From Euonymus europaeus (Eukaryota > Streptophyta > Magnoliopsida > Celastrales > Celastraceae): a stretch of 64,000 nucleotides of DNA. The stretch is taken from contig OY756968.1 in the NCBI GenBank assembly GCA_963580455.1, forward strand, positions 25,079,996 through 25,143,995. Reading direction: 5' to 3'. Shown in pieces: positions 11,055 to 23,341 of this stretch. Within the stretch, counting starts at the first letter, position 1. Each line of letters starts with the position of its first letter. Made by a program: the position numbers and the translations under genes. The notes below the pieces were generated by a model that was not told the DNA's origin, did no database searches, and worked only from the letters and a program-made list of their open reading frames with translations.

Positions 11055-13649
11055 GAATTCGGTGATTTTTTGCTTTATTTCACACTACTTTTCGAGCTCT
11101 ACGATCCTGCATTTCGGATTTTGATTTCAGAACTCGTGGCTAGTTGGCCTCGTTTCACCTAGTTAGCCGCGAAATGTGGTTTCTTTACGTAAACGGTTTT
11201 ATGAATATCCGTTGACTCCGAGCTCTGAATTCGGTAATTTTTAGCTTGATTTCACACTACTTTTCAAGCTCTACGATTATGGACTTTCGGATTTTGATTT
11301 CAGAACTCGTGGCTAGTTGGTCTCGTTTGACCTAGTTAGCCGCGAAATGTGGTTTCTTTACATAAACGGTTTTATGAATATCGGTTGACTCCGCGTTCTG
11401 AATTCGGTGATTTTTAGCTTGATTTCACACTAATTTTCTAGCTCTACGAGCCTGGTGTTTCGGATTTTGATTTCAGAACTCGTGGCTAGTAGGTCTCGTT
11501 TCACCTAGTTAGCCGCGAAATGTGGTTTCTTTACGTAAACGGTTTTATGAATATCCGTTGACTCCGAGTTCTGAATTTGGTGATTTTTAGCTTGATTTCA
11601 CACTACTTTTCGAGCTCTACAATCTTGGCATTTCAGATTTTGATTTCAGAACTTGTGGCTAGTAGGTCTCGTTTCACCTATTTAGCCGCAAAATGTGGTT
11701 TCTTTACGTAAACGGTTTTATGAATATCCGTTGACTCCGAGTTCTGAATTCGGTGATTTTTAGCTTGATTACACACTACTTTTCGAGCTCTACAATCCTG
11801 GGTTTTCGGATTTCGATTTCAGAACTCGTGGCTAGTAGGTCTCGTTTCACCTATTTAGCCGCGAAATGTGGTTTCTTTACGTAAACGGTTTTATGAATAT
11901 CCGTTGACTCCGAGTTCTGAATTCGGTGATTTTTAGCTTGATTTCACACTACTTTTCGAGCTCTACGATCGTGGTGTTTCGGATTTTGATTTCAGAACTC
12001 GTGGGTAGTTGGTCTCGTTTCACCTAGTTACCCGCGAAATATGGTTTCTTTACGTAAACGGTTTTATGAATATCCGTTGACTCCGAGTTCTGAATTCGGG
12101 TGATTTTTAGCTTGATTTCGCACTACTTTTCGAGCTCTACAATCCTGGGTTTTTGGATTTTGATTTCAGAACTCGTGGCTAGTAGGGCTCGTTTCACCTA
12201 TTTAGCCGCGAAAAGTGGTTTCTTTACGTAAACGGTTTTATGAATATCCGTTGACTCCGAGTTCTGAATTCGGTGATTTTTAGCTTGATTTCACACTACT
12301 TTTCGAGCTCTACAATCCTGGATTTTCGGATTTCGATTTCAGAACTCGTGCCTAGTAGGACTTGTTTCAACTAGTTAGCCGCGAAATGTGGTTTCTTTAC
12401 GTAAACGGTTTTTTGAATATCCGTTGACTCCGGGTTCTGAATTCGGTGATTTTTAGCTTGATTTCACACTACATTTCGAGCTCTACGATCCTGGCGTTTC
12501 GGATTTTGATTTCAGAACTCGTGGCTAGTTGGCCTCGTTTCACCTAGTTAGCCGCGAAATGTGGTTTTTTACGTAATCGGTTTTATGAATATCCGTTTAC
12601 TCCGAGCTCTGAATTCGGTAATTTTTAGCTTGATTTCACACTACTTTTCAAGCTCTACGATTATGGAGTTTCGGATTTTGATTTCAGAACTCGTGGCTAG
12701 TTGGTCTCGTTTGACCTAGTTAGCCGCGAAATGTGGTTTCTTTACGTAAACGGTTTTATGAATATCGGTTGACTCCGAGTTCTGAATTCGGTGATTTTTA
12801 GCTTGATTTCACACTAATTTTCGAGCTCTACGAGCCTGGTGTTTCGGATTTTGATTTCAAAACTCGTGGCTAGTTGGTCTCGTTTCACCTAGTTAGCCGC
12901 GAAATGTGGTTTCTTTACGTAAACGGTTTTATGAATATCCGTTGACTCCGAGTTCTGAATTCGGTGATTTTTAGCTTGATTTCACACTACTTTTCGAGCT
13001 CTACAATCTTGGCATTTCAGATTTTGATTTCAGAACTTGTGGCTAGTAGGTCTCGTTTCACCTATTTAGCCGCGAAATGTGGTTTCTTTACGTAAACGGT
13101 TTTATGAATATCCGTTGACTACGAGTTCTGAATTCGGTGATTTTTAGCTTGATTACACACTACTTTTCGAGCTCTACAATCCTGGGTTTTCGGATTTCGA
13201 TTTCAGAACTCGTGGCTAGTAGGTCTCGTTTCACCTATTTAGCCGCGAAATGTGGTTTCTTTACGTAAACGGTTTTATGAATATCCGTTGACTCCGAGTT
13301 CTGAATTCGGGTGATTTTTACCTTGATTTCACACTACTTTTCGAGCTCTACAATCCTGGGTTTTTGGATTTCGATTTCAGAACTCGTGGCTAGTAGGTCT
13401 CGTTTCACCTAGTTAGCCGCGAAATGTGGTACCTTTACGTAAACGGTTTTATGAATATCCGTTGACTCCGAGTTCTGAATTCGGTGATTTTTAGCTTGAT
13501 TTCACACTACTTTTCGAGCTCTACAATCCTGGGTTTTCGGATTTCGATTTCAGAACTCGTGGCTAGTAGGTCTCGTTTCACCTATTTAGCCGCGAAATGT
13601 GGTACCTTTACGTAAACGGTTTTATGAATATCCGTTGACTCCGAGTTCT
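11055..13649 (+). repeat. First u-v-d-e cassette block, 15 units
   Basis: After a KpnI unit comes u (TTTTTTGCTTTATTT, GGCCTCG), v (CAAGCTCTACGATTATGGA), d (GAGCCTGGTG) and e (ATCTTGGCATTTCAG, CTTGTGG), then an ATTACAC unit, a unit with GTGGGTAGTTGG and TTACCCGCG, and one with TTTCGCACTAC. The cassette repeats inside the block near 12.4 kb. KpnI sites are at 13428 and 13601 at its end. The same order returns about 34 kb downstream. Confidence 0.7.
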
Positions 13650-16072
13650 GAATTCGGTGATTTTTTGCTTTATTTCACACTACTTTTCGAGCTCTACGAT
13701 CCTGGCATTTCGGATTTTGATTTCAGAACTCGTGGCTAGTTGGCCTCGTTTCACCTAGTTAGCCGCGAAATGTGGTTTCTTTACGTAAACGGTTTTATGA
13801 ATATCCGTTGACTCCGAGCTCTGAATTCGGTAATTTTTAGCTTGATTTCACACTACTTTTCAAGCTCTACGATTATGGACTTTCGGATTTTGATTTCAGA
13901 ACTCGTGGCTAGTTGGTCTCGTTTGACCTAGTTAGCCGCCAAATGTGGTTTCTTTACGTAAACGGTTTTATGAATATCGGTTGACTCCGAGTTCTGAATT
14001 CGGTGATTTTTAGCTTGATTTCACACTACTTTTCGAGCTCTACAATCCTGGGTTTTCGGATTTCGATTTCAGAACTCGTGGCTAGTTGGCCTCGTTTCAC
14101 CTAGTTAGCCGCGAAATGTGGTTTCTTTACGTAAACGGTTTTATGAATATCCGTTGACTCCGGGTTCTGAATTCGGTGATTTTTAGCTTGATTTCACACT
14201 ACTTTTCGAGCTCTACAATCCTGGGTTTTCGGATTTCGATTTCAGAACTCGTGGCTAGTTGGCCTCGTTTCACCTAGTTAGCCGCGAAATGTGGTTTCTT
14301 TACGTAAACGGTTTTATGAATATCCGTTGACTCCGAGTTCTGAATTCGGTGATTTTTAGCTTGATTTCACACTACTTTTCGAGCTCTACGTTCCTGGGGT
14401 TTCGGATTTTGATTTCAGAACTCGTGGCTAGTTGGTCTCGTTTGACCTAGTTAGCCGCCAAATGTGGTTTCTTTACGTAAACGGTTTTATGAATATCAGT
14501 TGACTCCGAGTTCTGAATTCGGTGATTTTTTGCTTTATTTCACACTACTTTTTGAGCTCTACGATCCTGGCGTTTCGGATTTTGATTTCAGAACTCGTGG
14601 CTAGTTGGCCTCGTTTCACCTAGTTAGCCGCGAAATGTGGTTTCTTTACGTAATCGGTTTTATGAATATCCGTTTACTCCGAGCTCTGAATTCGGTAATT
14701 TTTAGCTTGATTTCACACTACTTTTCAAGCTCTACGATTATGGAGTTTCGGATTTTGATTTCAGAACTAGTGGCTAGTTGGTCTCGTTTGACCTAGTTAG
14801 CCGCGAAATGTGGTTTCTTTACGTAAACGGTTTTATGAATATCGGTTCACTCCGAGTTCTGAATTCGGTGATTTTTAGCTTGATTTCACACTAATTTTCG
14901 AGCTCTACCAGCCTGGTGTTTCGGATTTTGATTTCAGAACTCGTGGCTAGTTGGTCTCGTTTCACCTAGTTAGCCGCGAAATGTGGTTTCTTTACGTAAA
15001 CGGTTTTATGAATATCCGTTGACTCCGAGTTCTGAATTCGGTGATTTTTAGCTTGATTTCACACTACTTTTCGAGCTCTACGTTCCTGGCGTTTCGGATT
15101 TTGATTTCAGAACTCGTGGCTAGTTGGTCTCGTTTCACCTAGTTAGCCGCGAAATGTGGTTTCTTTACGTAAACGGTTTTATGAATATCCGTTGACTGCG
15201 AGTTCTGAATTCGGTGATTTTTAGCTTGATTTCACACTTCTTTTCGAGCTGTACAATCCTGGGTTTTCGGATTTCGATTTCAGAACTCGTGGCTAGTAGT
15301 TCTCGTTTCACCTAGTTAGCCGCGAAATGTGGTTTCTTTACGTAAACGGTTTTATGAATATCCGTTGACTCCGAGTTCTGAATTCGGGTGATTTTTAGCT
15401 TGATTTCACACTACTTTTCGAGCTCTACAATCCTGGGTTTTTGGATTTTGATTTCAGAACTCGTGGCTAGTAGGTCTCGTTTCACCTAGTTAGCCGCGAA
15501 ATGTGGTTTCTTTACGTAAACGGTTTTATGAATATCCGGTTACTCCGAGTTCTGAATTCGGTGATTTTTAGCTTGATTTCACACTACTTTTCGAGCTCTA
15601 CAATCCTGGATTTTCGGATTTCGATTTCAGAACTCGTGGCTAGTAGGCCTCGTTTCACCTAGTTAGCCGCGAAATGTGGTTTCTTTACGTAAACGGTTTT
15701 ATGAATATCCGTTGACTCCGAGTTCTGAATTCGGTGATTTTTAGCTTGATTTCACACTACTTTTCGAGCTCTACAATCCTGGATTTTCGGATTTCGATTT
15801 CAGAACTCGTGGCTAGTACGTCTCGTTTCAACTAGTTAGCCGCGAAATGTGGTTTCTTTACGTAAACGGTTTTATGAATATCCGTTGACTCCGAGTTCTG
15901 AATTCGTTGATTTTTAGCTTGATTCCAAACTACTTTTCGAGCTCTACAATCCTGGATTTTCGGATTTCGATTTCAGAACTCGTGGCTAGTAGGTCTCGTT
16001 TCATCTAGTTAGCCGCGAAATGTGGTTTCTTTACGTAAACGGTTTTATGAATATCCGTTGACTCCGAGTTCT
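13650..16072 (+). repeat. Mixed monomers, 14 units
   Basis: The stretch opens with u and v, then has runs of GGGTTTTCGG units with GGCCTCG, a second u-v-d near 14.5-14.9 kb, and CCTGGATTTTCGG units. The u unit at 14515 shares TAATCGG and GTTTACTCC with the u near 12.44 kb, so those two are closer to each other than to the u at 13650. One extra-G unit starts at 15380. Confidence 0.65.
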
Positions 16073-16766
16073 GAATTCGGTGATTTTTAGCTTGATTTAA
16101 CACTAATTTTCGAGCTCTACGTTCCTGGCGTTTCGGATTTTGATTTCAGAACTCGTGGCTAGTTGGTCTCGTTTCACCTAGTTAGCCGCGAAATGTGGTT
16201 TCTTTACGTAAACGGTTTTATGAATATCCGTTGACTCCGAGTTCTGAATTCGGGTGATTTTTAGCTTGATTTCACACTACTTTTCGAGCTCTACAATCCT
16301 GGGTTTTTGGATTTTGATTTCAGAACTCGTGGCTAGTAGGTCTCGTTTCACCTAGTTAGCCGCGAAATGTGGTTTCTTTACGTAAACGGTTTTATGAATA
16401 TCCGTTGACTCCGAGTTCTGAATTCGGTGATTTTTAGCTTGATTTAACACTAATTTTCGAGCTCTACGTTCCTGGCGTTTCGGATTTTGATTTCAGAACT
16501 CGTGGCTAGTTGGTCTCGTTTCACCTAGTTAGCCGCGAAATGTGGTTTCTTTACGTAAACGGTTTTATGAATATCCGTTGACTCCGAGTTCTGAATTCGG
16601 GTGATTTTTAGCTTGATTTCACACTACTTTTCGAGCTCTACAATCCTGGGTTTTTGGATTTTGATTTCAGAACTCGTGGCTAGTAGGTCTCGTTTCACCT
16701 AGTTAGCCGCGAAATGTTGTTTCTTTACGTAAACGGTTTTATGAATATCCGTTGACTCCGAGTTCT
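16073..16766 (+). repeat. Local dimer expansion, 2 x 347 bp
   Basis: The two-unit block 16073-16419 is repeated at 16420-16766. Each dimer has an AACACTAATTTTCGAG/CGTTCCTGGCG unit of 173 bp followed by a 174-bp unit with an extra G (GAATTCGGGTGA) and GGGTTTTTGG. The copies are almost identical. This is a recent, very short-period duplication. Confidence 0.85.
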
Positions 16767-19017
16767 GAATTCGGTGATTTTTAGCTTGATTTCACACTAC
16801 TTTTCGAGCTCTACAATCCTGGGTTTTCGGATTTCGATTTCAGAACTCGTGGCTAGTAGTTCTCGTTTCACCTAGTTAGCCGCGAAATGTGGTTTCTTTA
16901 CGTAAACGGTTTTATGAATATCCGTTGACTCCGAGTTCTGAATTCGGGTGATTTTTAGCTTGATTTCACACTACTTTTCGAGCTCTACAATACTGGGTTT
17001 TTGGATTTTGATTTCAGAACTCGTGGCTAGTAGGTCTCCTTTCACCTAGTTAGCCGCGAAATGTGGTTTCTTTACGTAAACGGTTTTGTGAATATCCGTT
17101 GACTCCGAGTTCTGAATTCGGTGATTCTTAGCTTGATTTAAAACTACTTTTCGAGCTCTACAATCCTGGATTTTCGGATTTCGATTTCAGAACTCGTGGC
17201 TAGTAGTTCTCCTTTCACCTAGTTAGCCGCGAAATGTGGTTTCTTTACGTAAACGGTTTTATGAATATCCGTTGACTCCGAGTTCTGAATTCGGTGATTC
17301 TTAGCTTGATTTAAAACTACTTTTCGAGCTCTACAATCCTGGATTTTCGGATTTCGATTTCAGAACTCGTTGCTAGTACGTCTCGTTTCAACTAGTTAGC
17401 CGCGAAATGTGGTTTCTTTACGTAAACGGTTTTATGAATATCCGTTGACTCCGAGTTCTGAATTCGTTGATTTTTAGCTTGATTTCACACTACTTTTCGA
17501 GCTCTACAATCCTGGGTTTTCGGATTTCGATTTCAGAACTCGTGGCTAGTAGTTCTCCTTTCACCTAGTTAGCCGCGAAATGTGGTTTCTTTACGTAAAC
17601 GGTTTTATGAATATCCGTTGACTCCGAGTTCTGAATTCGGTGATTCTTAGCTTGATTTAAAACTACTTTTCGAGCTCTACAATCCTGGATTTTCGGATTT
17701 CGATTTCAGAACTCGTTGCTAGTACGTCTCGTTTCAACTAGTTAGCCGCGAAATGTGGTTTCTTTACGTAAACGGTTTTATGAATATCCGTTGACTCCGA
17801 GTTCTGAATTCGTTGATTTTTAGCTTGATTCCACACTACTTTTCGAGCTCTACAATCCTGGATTTTCGGATTTTGATTTCAGAACTCGTGGCTAGTAGGT
17901 CTCGTTTCATCTAGTTAGCCGCGAAATGTGGTTTCTTTACGTAAACGGTTTTATGAATATCCGTTGACTCCGAGTTCTGAATTCGGGTGATTTTTAGCTT
18001 GATTTCACACTACTTTTCGAGCTCTACAATCCTGGGTTTTTGGATTTTGATTTCTGAACTCCTGGCTAGTAGTTCTCGTTTCACCTAGTTAGCCGCGAAA
18101 TGTTGTTTCTTCACGTAAACGGTTTTATGAATATCCGTTGACCCCGAGTTCTGAATTCGGTAATTTTTAGCTTGATTTCACACTACTTTTCAAGCTCTAC
18201 AATTATGGAGTTTCGGATTTTGATTTCAGAACTCGTGGCTAGTTGGTCTCGTTTCACCTAGTTAGCCGTGAAATATGGTTTCTTTACGTAAACGGTTTTA
18301 TGTATATCGGTTGACTCTGAGTTCTGAATTCGGTGATTTTTAGCTTCATTTCACACTAATTTTCGAGCTCTACGATCCTGGTGTTTCGGATTTTAATTTC
18401 AGAACTCGTGGATAGTTGGTCTCGTTTCACCTAGTTAGCCGCGAAATGTGGTTTCTTTACGTAAACGGTTTTATGAATATCCGTTGACTCCGAGTTCTGA
18501 ATTCGGTAATTTTTAGCTTGATTTCACACTACTTTTCAAGCTCTACGATTATGGAGTTTCGGATTTTGATTTCAGAACTCATGGCTAGTTGGTCTCGTTT
18601 CACCTAGTTAGCCGTGAAATGTGGTTTCTTTACGTAAACGGTTTTATGAATATCGGTTGACTCCGAGTTCTGAATTCGGTGATTTTTAGCTTGATTTCAC
18701 ACTAATTTTCGAGCTCTACGATCCTGTTGTTTCGGATTTTGATTTCAGAACTCGTGGCTAGTTGGTCTCGTTTCACCTAGTTAGCCGTGAAATGTGGTTT
18801 CTTTACGTAAACAGTTTTATGAATATCGGTTGACTCCGAGTTCTGAATTCGGTGATTTTTAGCTTGATTTCACACTAATTTTCGAGCTCTACAATCCTAG
18901 CGTTTCGGATTTTGATTTCAGAACTCGTGGCTTGTAGGTCTCGTTCCACCTAGTTAGCCGCGAAATGTGGTTTCTTTACGTAAACGGTTTTATGAATATC
19001 CATTGACTCCGAGTTCT
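16767..19017 (+). repeat. Mixed monomers with a second dimer-like expansion and v-d pairs
   Basis: Units at 17114, 17287 and 17633 share TGATTCTTAGC and AAAACTAC. The pair at 17287 (with CGTTGCTAGTACG) and 17460 (with GAATTCGTTGA) recurs at 17633-17978, again a two-unit shift. From about 18.15 to 18.84 kb, v-type (GATTATGGA or AATTATGGA) and d-like (ACTAATTTTCGAG) units alternate twice. Extra-G units lie near 16.94 and 17.98 kb. Confidence 0.65.
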
Positions 19018-22000
19018 GAATTCGGTGATTTTTAGCTTGATTTCACACTACTTTTCAAGCTCTACAATCCTGGATTTTCGGATTTCGATTTCAGAACTCG
19101 TGGCTAGTGGGTCTCGTTTCACCTAGTTAGCCGCGAAATGTGGTTTCTTTACGTAAACGGTTTTATGAATATCCGTTGACTCTGAGTTCTGAATTCGGTG
19201 ATTTTTAGCTTGATTTCGCACTACTTTTCGAGCTCTACAATCCTGGATTTTCAGATTTCGATTTCAGAACTCGTGGCTAGTAGGTCTCGTTTCACCTAGT
19301 TAGCCGCGAAATGTGGTTTCTTTACGTAAACGGTTTTATGAATATCCGTTGACTCCGAGTTCTGAATTCGGTGATTTTTAGCTTGATTTCACACTATTTT
19401 CGAGCTCTACGTTCCTGGCATTCTGGATTTTGATTTCAGAACTCGTGGCTAGTTGGTCTCGTTTCACCTAGTTAGCCGCGAAATGTGGTTTCTTTACGTA
19501 AACGGTTTTATGAATATCCGTTGACTCCGAGTTCTGAATTCGGTGATTTTTAGCTTGATTTCACACTACTTTTCGAGCTCTACAATCCTGGGTTTTCGGA
19601 TTTCGATTTCAGAACTCGTGGCTAGTAGGTCTCGTTTCACCTAGTTAGCCGCGAAATGTGGTTTCTTTACGTAAACGGTTTTATGAATATCCGTTGACTC
19701 CGGGTTCTGAATTCGGTGATTTTTAGATTGATTTCACACTACTTTTCGAGCTCTACAATCCTGGGTTTTCGGATTTCGATTTCAGAACTCGTGGCTAGTA
19801 GGTCTCGTTTCACCTAGTTAGCCGCGAAATGTGGTACCTTTACGTAAACGGTTTTATGAATATCCGTTGACTCCGAGTTCTGAATTCGGTGATTTATTGC
19901 TTTATTTCACACTACTTTTCGAGCTCTACGATCCTAGTGTTTCGGATTTTGATTTCAGAACTCGTGGCTAGTTGGTCTCGTTTCACCTATTTAGCCGCGA
20001 AATGTGGTTTCTTTACGTAAACGGTTTTATGAATATCCGTTGACTCCGAGTTCTGAATTCGGTGATTTTTAGCTTGATTTAACACTACTTTTTGAGCTCT
20101 ACGTTCCTGGCGTTTCAGATTTTGATTTCAGAACTCGTGGCTAGTTGGTCTCGTTTCACCTAGTTAGCCGCGAAATGTGGTTTCTTTACGTAAACGGTTT
20201 TATGAATATCCGTTGACTCCGAGTTCTGAATTCGGTGATTTTTAGCTTGATTTAACACTACTTTTCGAGCTCTACATTCCTGGTGTTTCGGATTTTGATT
20301 TCAGAACTCGTGGCTAGTTGGTCTCGTTTCACCTAGTTAGCCGCGAAATGTGGTTTCCTTACGTAAACGGTTTTATGAATATCCGTTGACTCCGAGTTCT
20401 GAATTCGGTGATTTTTAGCTTGATTTCACACTACTTTTCGAGCTCTACAATCCTGGGTTTTCGGATTTCGATTTCAGAACTCGTGGCTAGTAGGTCTCGT
20501 TTCACCTAGTTAGCCGCGAAATGTGGTTTCTTTACGTAAACGGTTTTATGAATATCCGTTGACTCCGAGTTCTGAATTCGGTGATTTTTAGCTTGATTTC
20601 ACACTAGTTTTCGAGCTCTACAATCCTGGGTTTTTGGATTTCGATTTCAGAACTCGTGGCTAGTAGGTCTCGTTTCACCTAGTTAGTCGCGAAATGTGGT
20701 TTCTTTACGTAAACGGTTTTATGAATATCCGTTGACTCCGAGTTCTGAATTCCGTGATTTTTTGCTTTATTTCACACTACTTTTCGAGCTCTACGATCCT
20801 GACATTTCGGATTTTGATTTCAGAACTCGTGGCTAGTTGGTCTCGTTTCACCCAGTTAGCCGCGAAATGTGGTTTCTTTACGTAAACGGTTTTATGAATA
20901 TCCGTTGACTCCGAGTTCTGAATTCGGTAATTTTTAGCTTGATTTCACACTACTTTTCAAGCTCTACGATTATGGAGTTTCGGATTTTGATTTCAGAACC
21001 CGTGGCTAGTTGGTCTCGTTTCACCTAGTTAGCCGCGAAATGTGGTTTCTTTACGTAAACGGTTTTATGAATATCGGTTGACTCCGAGTTCTGAATTCGG
21101 TGATTTTTAGCTTGATTTCACACTACTTTTCGACCTCTACAACCCTGAGTTTTCGGATTTTGATTTCAGAACTTGTGGCTAGTAGGTCTCGTTTCAGCTA
21201 TTTAGCCGCGAAATGTGATTTCTTTACGTAAACGGTTTTATGAATATCCGTTGACTCCGAGTTCTGAATTCGGTGATTTTTAGCTTGATTACACACTACT
21301 TTTCGAGCTCTACAATCCTGGGTTTTCGGATTTCGATTTCAGAACTCGTGGCTAGTAGGTCTCGTTTCACCTATTTAGCCGCGAAATGTGGTTTCTTTAC
21401 GTAAACGGTTTTATGAATATCCGTTGACTCCGAGTTCTGAATTCGTTGATTTTTAGCTTGATTTCACACTACTTTTCGAGCTCTACGATCCTGGAATTTC
21501 TGATTTTGATTTAAGAACTCGTGGCTAGTTGGTCTCGCTTCACCAAGTTAACCGCGAAATGTTGTTTCTTTACGTAAACGGTTTTATGAATATCCGTTGA
21601 CTCCGAGTTCTGAATTCGGTAATTTTTAGCTTGATTGCACACTACTTTTCAAGCTCTACGATTATGGAGTTTCGGATTTTGATTTCAGAACTCGTGGCTA
21701 GTTGGTCTCGTTTCACCTAGTTAGCCGTGAAATGTGGTTTCTTTACGTAAACGGTTTTATGAATATCGGTTGACTCCGAGTTCTGAATTCGGTGATTTTT
21801 AGCTTGATTTCACACTAATTTTCGAGCTCTACGATCCTGGTGTTTCGGATTTTGATTTCAGAACTCGTGGCTAGTTGGTCTCGTTTCACCTAGTTAGCCG
21901 CGAAATGTGGTTTCTTTACGTAAACGGTTTTATGAATATCCGTTGACTCCGAGTTCTGAATTCGGTGATTTTTAGCTTGATTTCACACTACTTTTCGAGC

Positions 22001-22649
22001 TCTACAATGCTGGATTTTCGGATTTCGATTTCAGAACTCGTGGCTAGTAGGTCTCGTTTCACCTAGTTAGCCGCAAAATGTGGTTTCTTTACGTAAACGG
22101 TTTTATGAATATCCGTTGACTCCGAGTTCTGAATTCGGTGATTTTTAGCTTGATTACACACTACTTTTCGAGCTCTACAATCCTGGGTTTTCGGATTTCG
22201 ATTTCAGAACTCGTGGCTAGTAGGTCTCGTTTCACCTAGTTAGCCGCGAAATGTGGTTTCTTTACGTAAACGGTTTTATGAATATCCGTTGACTCCGAGT
22301 TCTGAATTCGGTGATTTTTAGCTTGATTTCACACTACTTTTCGAGCTCTACAATCCTGGGTTTTTGGATTTTGATTTCAGAACTCGTGGCTAGTAGGTCT
22401 CGTTTCACCTAGTTAGCCGCGAAATGTGGTTTCTTTACGTAACCGGTTTTATGAATATCCGTTGACTCCGAGTTCTGAATTCGGTGATTTTTAGCTTGAT
22501 TTCACACTACTTTTCGAGCTCTACAATCCTGGGTTTTTGGATTTTTATTTCAAAACTCGTGGCTAGTAGGTCTCGTTTCACCTAGTTAGCCGCGAAATGT
22601 GGTTTCTTTACGTAAACGGTTTTATGAATATCCGTTGACTCCGGGTTCT
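19018..22649 (+). repeat. Segment of 21 units with a copy 37 units downstream
   Basis: Units at 19018-20054 (CCTGGATTTTCGG, GATTTTCAG, CGTTCCTGGCATTCTGG, a GGGTTTTCGG unit ending CTCCGGGTTCT, the KpnI unit at 19709 with GGTACC at 19833, then a GATTTATTGC unit at 19882) recur at 25418-26455, offset 6400-6401 bp (37 units). The two AACACTAC units at 20055 and 20228 recur at 24553 and 24726 (26 units away). The unit near 19.36 kb has a 1-bp deletion (CACTATTTTCG). Confidence 0.7.
22304..22649 (+). repeat. Marker pair with TAACCGG, copy 1
   Basis: The first unit of the pair has GGGTTTTTGG and ACGTAACCGG, which creates an ACCGGT site. The second has GGATTTTTATTTC and CAAAACTCG. The pair recurs at 23515 (7 units on) and 25072 (9 more units on), making it a clear tag for block duplication. 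Confidence 0.8.
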
Positions 22650-23341
22650 GAATTCGGTGATTTTTAGCTTGATTTCACACTACTTTTCGAGCTCTACAAT
22701 CCTGGGTTTTCGGATTTCGATTTCAGAACTCGTGGCTAGTAGGTCTCGTTTCACCTAGTTAGCCGCGAAATGTGGTACCTTTACGTAAACGGTTTTATGA
22801 ATATCCGTTGACTCCGAGTTCTGAATTCGGTGATTTATTGCTTTATTTCACACTACTTTTCGAGCTCTACGATCCTAGTGTTTCGGATTTTGATTTCAGA
22901 ACTCGTGGCTAGTTGGTCTCGTTTCACCTATTTAGCCGCGAAATGTGGTTTCTTTACGTAAACGGTTTTATGAATATCCGTTGACTCCGAGTTCTGAATT
23001 CGGTGATTTTTAGCTTGATTTCACACTACTTTTCGAGCTCTACAATCCTGGGTTTTCGGATTTCGATTTCAGAACTCGTGGCTAGTAGGTCTCGTTTCAC
23101 CTAGTTAGCCGCGAAATGTGGTACCTTTACGTAAACGGTTTTATGAATATCCGTTGACTCCGAGTTCTGAATTCGGTGATTTATTGCTTTATTTCACACT
23201 ACTTTTCGAGCTCTACGATCCTAGTGTTTCGGATTTTGATTTCAGAACTCGTGGCTAGTTGGTCTCGTTTCACCTATTTAGCCGCGAAATGTGGTTTCTT
23301 TACGTAAACGGTTTTATGAATATCCGTTGACTCCGAGTTCT
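22650..23341 (+). repeat. KpnI dimer tandemly duplicated
   Basis: A two-unit block (a KpnI unit, then a GATTTATTGC unit with GATCCTAGTG) occurs at 22650-22995 and again at 22996-23341. KpnI sites at 22774 and 23120 are 346 bp apart. The leading units differ only just before the duplication: the first is preceded by CTCCGGGTTCT and the second by CTCCGAGTTCT. Confidence 0.85.

Noticed and set aside
14605..14796. 63-codon open frame with TTG start
   Set aside because: It lies across satellite monomers, uses a non-ATG start, and recurs only because the monomers recur. No protein motif, and frames shift every 173 bp.
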